Origin: Rhodanobacter sp. C06
GTDB taxonomy: Bacteria; Pseudomonadota; Gammaproteobacteria; Xanthomonadales; Rhodanobacteraceae
DNA: 63,524 nucleotides
Assembly (NCBI RefSeq): GCF_002001105.1
Contig: NZ_MUNP01000067.1
Span: 1 to 63,524, forward strand
Direction: 5' to 3'
Positions 57,749-63,524 of this stretch are shown one piece after another. The position numbers were made by a program, and so were the translations under genes. The stretch's first letter is position 1. Every line of letters starts with the position of its first letter. The notes under the pieces were generated by a model, which saw only the letters and a list, made by a program, of their open reading frames with translations, was not told the origin of the DNA and searched no databases.

Positions 57749-59233
57749 CTATCGCACTTGCAGGGCGATGCCCCGCGGCACGGGCGGCGGCGTCGCATCG
57801 TGGTTGCGGTGCGCGTGTTCGCACGCGACCAGCGCATCCCAGCGTGCGGCCAGCGCGGCACTGGCGACACGGTAGCGTTTCGGCGGCGTGCCGGCCTTGG
57901 TCTGCTGCAGCACGACCTGCTCGTGCAGCAGATCGCGCACGCTGCGGTAGAACTCCGAGTCGTAGGCACCGCGGAACATCATGGCCAGGTCGCCGCTGTC
58001 CCGCCAATGCGTCTTGCGACCGAGCCGGGCCTTCACCAGTTCGTAGAACCGCGTGCCGGGCAAGGGGTAGGACACGCTCACGCCGATGTCGTCCGGCGCC
58101 GCTTGCGCGACCAGTTCGCGGGTGGCCAGCAGATCGGCCAGTTCCTCGCCCAGATAGCCGAGCTGGATGAAGAAGCCCACGCGGATGCCGTGCCGGCCCA
58201 GCCGTTCGCGCGCCACGATCAGTTCGGTGACCCTGGTGCCCTTGTTCATGGCGTCGAGCACGCGCTGGCTGCCGCTCTCGGCGCCGATCCACGCCTCGGC
58301 GCAGCCGGCCTGCGCCAGCGCTTCGGCCATGCGCTCGCTGATCAGATCGGCGCGGGTCTGGATGGTGAACGGCACCGCGCCGTCGCTGGCGCGCAGGTGT
58401 TCGCCGAACTCCGTCACCCAGTCGACGCGGAAGCCGAAGATGTCGTCCGCCATCCAGATGTGGTCGGGCCGGAAGGCATGTTTCAGGTGGCTCATTTCCG
58501 CCGCGACATCCTGCGGGCTGCGCTGCATGTAGTGGTTGCCCCAGATCGGCTTGGCGCACCAGTTGCAGCGGAACGGACAGCCACGCGACGCGGCCATGTT
58601 GAGGCTGAAAAAGCCATGCCGTTCGTGCCAGATCGCGCGATAGCGTTCGATATCGATCAGGTCCCAGGCCGGGTGGCCGACCAGGCGCGGGTCCGGCGGC
58701 AGTGCGCCGACGCGCGTCAGCTGCTGCTGTCCGCCCACCTGCGCGGCAACGCCCGCGAGGCCGGCCACCCAAGCCGGGGTAGTGACGTCGGGCGCGCGCT
58801 CCAGCCGGCCGATCAGTTCGGCCAGCGTGGCGACGCCTTCGCCGATCAGCACCGCCTCCGCGCCCGCCGCGAGAAAGGCCTCCGGGTGATCGGAAGCGTC
58901 GGAACCGGCAACGATCACGCGGGCGCCGGCGGCGCGCGCCTCGGCGATCATGCGACAGGCCGCCTCGCGCATGCGGCCCAGGCACATCTTGGTCAGGAAG
59001 TTGAAGTTGTCCTCGTAGAGCACCACCACGTCCGGGCGCGCGCCGTGCAGGGATGCGGCGAAATCCTCGACGCCCTCGGCCAGCATCGCGTCGAACAGTG
59101 CGACCTCGTGCCCCAGCCGTCGCAGCAGGGCGGCCACCTGGATCGTGGCGAGCGGAGGATACGGTTTGCCACGCTCCCACTGCTTCCGGTCGTACTTCAG
59201 GTAATAAGCGTGGCCGACCAGGATCTTCAGCAT
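57749..59233 (-). CDS. B12-binding-domain radical SAM enzyme
   Basis: A 494-residue enzyme. An N-terminal Rossmann domain (LVGHAYYLKYDRKQWERG, LGHEVALFDAML, VIVAGSDASDHPEAFLAAGA) precedes the radical SAM barrel with CPFRCNWC (C219, C223, C226), WIGAESGSQRVLDAMNKGT and LGYLGE. It differs strongly from the plus-strand radical SAM protein, so the two are not recent duplicates. It leads the minus-strand operon radical SAM / nucleotidyltransferase / methyltransferase / flavin-reductase-like. The ATG at 59233 is chosen because the upstream frame lacks conserved sequence. Confidence 0.86.
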   Translation of the reverse strand: MLKILVGHAYYLKYDRKQWERGKPYPPLATIQVAALLRRLGHEVALFDAMLAEGVEDFAASLHGARPDVVVLYEDNFNFLTKMCLGRMREAACRMIAEARAAGARVIVAGSDASDHPEAFLAAGAEAVLIGEGVATLAELIGRLERAPDVTTPAWVAGLAGVAAQVGGQQQLTRVGALPPDPRLVGHPAWDLIDIERYRAIWHERHGFFSLNMAASRGCPFRCNWCAKPIWGNHYMQRSPQDVAAEMSHLKHAFRPDHIWMADDIFGFRVDWVTEFGEHLRASDGAVPFTIQTRADLISERMAEALAQAGCAEAWIGAESGSQRVLDAMNKGTRVTELIVARERLGRHGIRVGFFIQLGYLGEELADLLATRELVAQAAPDDIGVSVSYPLPGTRFYELVKARLGRKTHWRDSGDLAMMFRGAYDSEFYRSVRDLLHEQVVLQQTKAGTPPKRYRVASAALAARWDALVACEHAHRNHDATPPPVPRGIALQVR

Positions 59234-59446
59234 CACTATGGCCTCCGGGGGCCTTGGGGACGGGCTGCTGCGGCGGATGACGTTTGCGTTCGAGCCTGCT
59301 CTTGCGGGAAGTGAGTGCTCCGTTGCGGAGCTTCGGTTGCCTGCGCGGCGACGAGCCGCGGCAGCGTGATGCGGCCTTGCGCGCGCAACCTTTTTTCGTT
59401 GCGGACGCACTCATTCGGCACTTGCCCTGAGCTGCGCGCGACGAGG
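59234..59446. promoter_or_regulatory. Divergent promoter region of the radical SAM and kinase arms
   Basis: A 213-base region between the minus-strand radical SAM operon and the plus-strand HprK-like gene. Short frames cross it, including a 30-codon plus-strand ORF from 59277, but none resembles a known precursor peptide. CTCCG-TTG-CGGAG and GCCGCGGC-type inverted repeats suggest bidirectional control. Confidence 0.4.
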
Positions 59447-60478
59447 ATGGCCTTGACGATCTCCCACGGCGTGCCGGATGCGGACGCCGACCCTTTCCGC
59501 GAGCGCAGCGCCCCCGCGTTCTCCGTGCGCAAGCAGCTCCTGGGCGGCGACTTCCGCTTCGACAGCGCCAGCGCGGCGTTGCTGCAAGTGGTCGACACTG
59601 CCTACGCCGGCCTGCCGGCGCATCGCTTGCCGGGGGCCGCGCCAGAGTTCCGCATCGAGCTGCGACTGCTTCCGCGCCAGGCATCGCCGCAACGCGCCGG
59701 GCCGCCGCCGGTGCGGATGCAATCCGGCGCGGGCCTGATCTGTGGCGTGATGGACGCGTCGAACTACGTGGTGCTGGCGCCCGCGCAGCAGCAGGCGCTG
59801 GTGGTGGCTTCGGAGGACATGCTCGACCAGCCCTACCACCTGCGCTACGAACTCGTGGAATTCGCCGTATTCACCCTGGCGACGCGCGGGCTGGGCCTGG
59901 TCCCGCTGCATGGCGCCTGCGTGGGGCGGCAGGGGCGCGGCGTGCTGCTGCTGGGCGCAAGCGGTTCGGGCAAATCGACGCTGGCCCTGCACGGCCTGCT
60001 GCATGGCCTGGATTTTCTCGCCGAGGACGCCGTCTTCGTGCAACCGGAAACCTTGCTCGCCACCGGCGTCGCCAACTACCTGCACGTTCGGGCCGACGCG
60101 TTGCACCACGTGGACAATCGCGTCGTGCAGGATTGGCTTGAGCGCTCGCCGCGCATCCGCCGGCGCAGCGGCGTGGAGAAGTTCGAGGCCGACCTGCGCC
60201 AGGGCCGCGGCCACCTCGCGGCCACACCGCTGGAATTGATCGGTGCGGTGTTCGTCTCCGCCGAGGCGGCCGACGATGCGGATGCGCTGCTGAGTCCGAT
60301 CCGCGCCGGCGACATCGCAACCCGCCTACGCGTTGATCAGTCCTACGCGGCGACGCAACCGGGCTGGGACCGCTTCGAGCAGCAGCTGGTCCGGCGCGGC
60401 GTGCACGAGTTGCGTCGCGGGCGTCATGCGCGTGACGCCGTCGCCGCGCTGCAAGCACTGCTAGTCGGGTCGCGCTGA
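59447..60478 (+). CDS. HprK-like serine kinase/P-loop protein
   Basis: A 343-residue protein. A poorly conserved N-terminal half (LLGGDFRFDSASAALLQVVD, then PEFRIELRL) precedes an HPr-kinase-like C-terminal domain: VPLHGACV, Walker A GASGSGKST (170-177) and LAEDAVFV with the acidic pair. Unlike true HprK it is not near ptsH. Relatives phosphorylate lasso peptides at the C-terminus or occur in exopolysaccharide loci with PF14907-type nucleotidyltransferases, one of which is divergent here. The ATG at 59447 follows a GAGG box. Confidence 0.8.
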   Translation: MALTISHGVPDADADPFRERSAPAFSVRKQLLGGDFRFDSASAALLQVVDTAYAGLPAHRLPGAAPEFRIELRLLPRQASPQRAGPPPVRMQSGAGLICGVMDASNYVVLAPAQQQALVVASEDMLDQPYHLRYELVEFAVFTLATRGLGLVPLHGACVGRQGRGVLLLGASGSGKSTLALHGLLHGLDFLAEDAVFVQPETLLATGVANYLHVRADALHHVDNRVVQDWLERSPRIRRRSGVEKFEADLRQGRGHLAATPLELIGAVFVSAEAADDADALLSPIRAGDIATRLRVDQSYAATQPGWDRFEQQLVRRGVHELRRGRHARDAVAALQALLVGSR

Positions 60479-60659
60479 TCGCCACGGTGGCGGGTGGCAA
60501 CCTTTGTCGCCGGCGGTGGCACCCACCTTACTTCCGCCGGGAGTCAAGTAACTTCCAGGTCGGGACCGACGAACCACCGGAGTGGTTCACCATCAACCGG
60601 GCTGGGACCCGGCGCGGGCTGTTCCGTGCCGGACCGATGCCTCCATGCGAGGGTCGCAA
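60479..60659. other. Intergenic region without supported gene
   Basis: 181 bases between the kinase and peroxiredoxin genes. A 21-codon minus-strand ORF (60537-60602) containing SSVPTWKLLDSRRK is present but has no core-peptide features or same-strand partner. Confidence 0.4.
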
Positions 60660-61277
60660 ATGAAAACACGTCTTGCGGGATCGATGGCCGCAGCTGCGCT
60701 GCTGGCGCTGCTGGTGGCGCTGCCGGCGCTTGCCGCGCTCAAACCCGGCGCCACGGCGCCGGACTTCACCGCCGAAGCCAGTCGCGCCGGCAAGGATTTC
60801 AGCTTCTCGCTGAAGGAGGCGCTCAAGCAGGGTCCGGTGGTGGTGTACTTCTATCCATCGGCGTACACCGGCGGCTGCGATCTGGAGGCGCATACCTTCG
60901 CCACCGAGAAGGCCAGGTTCGACGCGGCCGGCGCCACCATCATCGGGGTGTCCGCCGACAGCATCGAGCGGCTGAATGCCTTCTCGTCCGATCCGAAGTA
61001 TTGCGCCGGCAAGTTTCCGGTGGCCTCCGATCCCGACGGCAAGGTGGCGGCGTCCTACGATCTCAAGATGACGGCGGAGCAATCCGGCATCAACGACGTG
61101 CGCGGCGTGGCGATCGACCATGGCTTCATCTCGCGCACCACCTTCGTCATCGCCAGCGACGGCCGCATCGTTGCCGCGCTGTCGTCGGAGACCGACCATC
61201 TGCGGCCCGACCAGCACGTGGCACGGTCGCTGGCCATCGTGCAGGGCATGCGGGCGGGCAAGCAGCCGACGCAGTGA
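60660..61277 (+). CDS. Exported peroxiredoxin (Bcp/PrxQ-like)
   Basis: A 205-residue peroxiredoxin with a cleavable signal (1-25, ending LPALAA), hence periplasmic. The peroxidatic cysteine is C73 in YPSAYTGGCDLEAHTF; a second cysteine in PKYCAGKF could resolve it. ISRTTFVIASDGRIVA is the typical late strand. The usual TPGC is TGGC, a mild variation. Its link to the surrounding biosynthetic genes is unclear; it may protect envelope electron carriers or products. Confidence 0.88.
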   Translation: MKTRLAGSMAAAALLALLVALPALAALKPGATAPDFTAEASRAGKDFSFSLKEALKQGPVVVYFYPSAYTGGCDLEAHTFATEKARFDAAGATIIGVSADSIERLNAFSSDPKYCAGKFPVASDPDGKVAASYDLKMTAEQSGINDVRGVAIDHGFISRTTFVIASDGRIVAALSSETDHLRPDQHVARSLAIVQGMRAGKQPTQ

Positions 61278-61407
61278 CACGGCCCGACCATTGAGCGTTC
61301 GTCCGGAAGACAGGGCCGCCACTGCGGTGGCCTTGTTCGCTGCGGTGGTCGCGAGGCGTTGCGCCGGACACGCACAACTTTTGATCCGGCGCTCCGCACT
61401 CACCGGC

Positions 61408-63249
61408 ATGCGAAATCCGGCCAGGGAGCCACGCCGCACCAAATCGTCGGGCAGCGCCTGCGGAAGCACGGCTGCCGACAGGCCGCGCGACCCCGCGGCG
61501 GTGCCCGACGAACCTTCGATCCTGCATGTCCGCTCGTTGGACCTGTTGCGCGCGCTGCTGCGCACGCTCGCGCACCGGGATCTGGCGGAAACCGCCGTGT
61601 ACGTCGCCTTGTCGCTGGGCGCGGCCTTCGCCGGCAGTGTGGCAGCGCTGCTGCTGGTGCCGCTGGTGCAGCCCGACCACGCGTTGCCGTTCGGCGGCGC
61701 CTTGCTCAGTGCACACCGCAGCGTCGGCGCGCAGGCGGCGGCCTTTGCGGCGGCCAGCGGCGCGTTTGCCTTGCTGCGCTGGCAGGCGGCGCGGATCGGC
61801 GCACGACTGGTCGGCCGCTATGGCATGAACCTGCGCCGTCGAGTGCATGCGCGGCTGATCGACGCACCACTGGCGTCGCTGGCCGGTGCGACGTCCGCGG
61901 AAATCGCCAACGTGCTCACCCACAACGTCGAGATCCTCGTGCAGGGCTTCAGCGCGCTGCAGCAGCTGCTGGTGGCCGGCATCACCGCGGCGGTCAGCCT
62001 GGGCTTCGCATTCTGGGTCTCGCCGCTGCTGCTGCTGGCCGTGCCGGTGCTGGCGGGCCTCGGGCTGGCCGCCTCGCGCGCCTGCGGTCGCGAGCAGGCG
62101 CTGGTCGCGCGCCGCTACGTGGCCGACATGACCCAGCTGTTCTGGCACAGCGAGGATTTCCCGCGACGCCTGCGCCACGTGCGCTCGTTCGAACGCGAGG
62201 ATGCGGAGAAGGCGAGTTGCAGTGCGATTGCGGCCCGCCTGGGCCAAGGCTATCGCCGTCAGCTGGAGCTGGTGGCTTCCGGGAGACTGGTGCTCGAATT
62301 GCTGGCGACACTCGGCATCGCGGCGCTCTTCCTGCTTGCCGATCGCTGGCGCGGAGTGGACCGGGCCGCGCTGATCGCCGTGTGCCTGCTGCTCGGGCGC
62401 CTGCTGCCTTACCTGGTGGCGACGCGACAAAGCTTCCAGCAACTGCGTTCGACCGCCCCGGCCTTCGAGCTGTGGCAGCGCTACATGCGCCTGGACGCGG
62501 ACCGCACGTCTGCGCCCACGGTGCCGCTGCGACCGGTGGACGGTGACGGCGTGTTGCGCATCGAGCGGATGCGGCTGACCCCGCCGCGGGCAGGCCTCGA
62601 GGTCGGCGAACTGGTGCTGGCGCCCGGCGAGCTCACGCTGATTTCCGGCGATTCCGGGATCGGCAAGAGCAGCCTGGTCGACGTGCTGGCCGGCATGGCG
62701 ACGCCCGAGGTCTTCGTGGCGCGCCACGACAACCGGACTATCGATTTCGACGCCTATCGCGAACTGGTGCGCTTCGGCGCCTACGTCAGCCAGAACGTGC
62801 GGCCGTGGCAACGCTCGGTGCGCGAGTGTCTGCGCTGGGCGGCGCCCGATGCCACTGATGCACTGCTGCGCAGCGCGCTGGCCGATGTCGGCCTCGACCG
62901 GCGGCTGGCCGACTCGCCGCACGGACTCGACATCGCGTTGCACAGCGCGTCCAGCCGGCTTTCCGGCGGCGAACTGCAGCGGCTTCTGCTGGCCCAGGTG
63001 ATCCTGCGGCAACCGCGCCTGGCCGTGCTGGACGAGGCCACCAGCGCGCTCGATGCCGCCGCCGAGTTGGCGGTCCTCGCCGCGTTGAAGCGCCGCCTGC
63101 CGCGGACCAGTCTGGTCGTCGTGTCGCACCGGCCCGGCGTGGCGGTGTTGGCGGATCAAAGCCTGACGATAGAAAACGGCTTCCCGGCGTCAGTGACCGG
63201 GAGCGCCGTCCTGCGCTGCACGGCATGGAGACAGGCCCGCAGCGCCTGA
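61408..63249 (+). CDS. ABC exporter, fused permease and ATPase
   Basis: An ABC half-transporter of about 613 residues. Six transmembrane helices begin near DLAETAVYVALSLGAAFAG. The ATPase carries Walker A SGDSGIGKSS, a Q-loop in GAYVSQNVRPWQ, signature SRLSGGELQRL, Walker B LAVLDEATS and the H-loop SHRP. Subfamily B exporters like this secrete peptides or lipid-linked products. The start is uncertain: ATG 61408 is given, but GTG 61501 begins closer to conserved sequence, and the residues before it are low-complexity. No peptidase C39 domain is present. Confidence 0.82.
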   Translation: MRNPAREPRRTKSSGSACGSTAADRPRDPAAVPDEPSILHVRSLDLLRALLRTLAHRDLAETAVYVALSLGAAFAGSVAALLLVPLVQPDHALPFGGALLSAHRSVGAQAAAFAAASGAFALLRWQAARIGARLVGRYGMNLRRRVHARLIDAPLASLAGATSAEIANVLTHNVEILVQGFSALQQLLVAGITAAVSLGFAFWVSPLLLLAVPVLAGLGLAASRACGREQALVARRYVADMTQLFWHSEDFPRRLRHVRSFEREDAEKASCSAIAARLGQGYRRQLELVASGRLVLELLATLGIAALFLLADRWRGVDRAALIAVCLLLGRLLPYLVATRQSFQQLRSTAPAFELWQRYMRLDADRTSAPTVPLRPVDGDGVLRIERMRLTPPRAGLEVGELVLAPGELTLISGDSGIGKSSLVDVLAGMATPEVFVARHDNRTIDFDAYRELVRFGAYVSQNVRPWQRSVRECLRWAAPDATDALLRSALADVGLDRRLADSPHGLDIALHSASSRLSGGELQRLLLAQVILRQPRLAVLDEATSALDAAAELAVLAALKRRLPRTSLVVVSHRPGVAVLADQSLTIENGFPASVTGSAVLRCTAWRQARSA

Positions 63250-63306
63250 ACCAACTATCAAATTGCACACACTCTTTACCTGAGCAAGCCGATGGAGGCA
63301 GGTGAT
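63250..63306. other. Short gap before the right IS end
   Basis: 57 bases of lower GC between the exporter stop and the IS terminus. No gene. Confidence 0.4.
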
Positions 63307-63524
63307 TAGCAGGCTGTTGAGAAGCACCGTCTCGCGCCACTCTCGATAGCCGCGATCTATGCATGACGGTCGTGATGGTGGGCGCATGGCGCGTTTCCCC
63401 GCCCTGCGGACGCACGTCTCCCACCGTTGCTCATGTCGGCGACGGTTCCCACCACTCGCCGATGCCACCGAGGCGGATCAGGTTGTAGGCGGCAAACGTC
63501 CAGGTCACCCAACCGCGCACTGCG
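63307..63524 (-). mobile_element. 3' end of an IS5/IS1182-like insertion sequence, cut by the window edge
   Basis: On the minus strand a frame entering from the right edge ends at 63431 with AVRGWVTWTFAAYNLIRL followed by GGIGEWWEPSPT and a stop. This is the characteristic tail of an IS5/IS1182-type transposase. The terminal repeat tagcaggctgttgagaa lies at 63307-63323 and is identical, in inverse orientation, to 114-130. Both IS fragments read in the same direction, so the window sits between two direct copies or a contig closed on one repeated IS. Confidence 0.75.

Noticed and set aside
59277-59369. Small ORF upstream of the kinase, considered as a RiPP precursor
   Set aside because: No leader-like conservation, no core motif, and an Arg/Ala-rich end. 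No PqqD-like or cyclase gene supports a RiPP.
56517-59684. A single 1055-codon protein spanning the nucleotidyltransferase and the region upstream
   Set aside because: The upper two thirds overlap the radical SAM gene in another frame. Conserved nucleotidyltransferase sequence begins at the ATG at 57746.
60537-60602. Minus-strand 21-codon ORF with PTWKLLDSRRK, slightly like a lasso leader
   Set aside because: It has no core after the leader-like part, and the genes downstream on its strand are the antisense of the kinase.

Overview
The window is GC-rich DNA from a gammaproteobacterium. Gene content and order (ndk-rlmN-pilW-rodZ, yfgM-bamB-der, a rhodanese-MoeB fusion, abundant REP-like hairpins) suggest the Xanthomonadales/Lysobacterales, most plausibly a Rhodanobacteraceae relative such as Rhodanobacter, Dyella, Luteibacter or Frateuria. 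The genus is an inference. No rRNA, tRNA or CRISPR array was seen.

Edges. Both ends run into an insertion sequence. Bases 1-58 encode (minus) the first 19 residues of an IS5/IS1182-like transposase, and 63431-63524 encode (minus) the last residues of a similar transposase. Each has the same 17-base terminal sequence facing inward (114-130 and 63307-63323). The window is therefore probably the unique DNA between two same-oriented IS copies.

Housekeeping half (0.3-20.5 kb). An orphan HigA-type antitoxin sits beside a wrecked toxin gene. Next is a beta-oxidation operon, psrA-fadN-fadA (minus), whose promoter overlaps a perfect PsrA-type operator; this moves the psrA start to a GTG at 5282. Then come ndk, rlmN, pilW, rodZ, yfgM, bamB, der, a rhodanese-MoeB fusion, a GNAT enzyme, folD, guaB, guaA, tadA, and an atypical Nramp-family transporter behind a Fur-like box.

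Stress and redox region (20.5-36.5 kb, all minus). It holds a CzcCBA-type heavy-metal RND efflux operon, the alternative GTP cyclohydrolase folE2, and a translationally coupled ECF sigma / anti-sigma / subtilase unit in which the anti-sigma tail resembles the subtilase propeptide. It also holds an MtrA/MtrB-like trans-outer-membrane electron conduit: a decahaem cytochrome with ten CxxCH motifs, an 876-residue porin and a dihaem cytochrome c.

Surface glycan and uncharacterised biosynthetic region (36.8-63.2 kb). Genes fdtA, fdtC, a beta-propeller glycosidase-like protein, a FemAB/GNAT-like protein, fdtB, wzx, a GT2, wzy and wzz form a Wzx/Wzy O-antigen-like operon for a 3-acylamino-3,6-dideoxyhexose glycan. 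Beyond it, two convergent operons and one divergent arm combine four methyltransferases, two B12-type radical SAM enzymes, an amidohydrolase, two GT4 enzymes, an acyltransferase, a flavin-reductase-like protein, a PF14907-type nucleotidyltransferase, an HprK-like kinase and an ABC exporter. I do not recognise this set as a described pathway, and it is the best candidate for a novel system here. A 268-base element with 24-base inverted ends lies inside it and supplies the start codon of the amidohydrolase gene.
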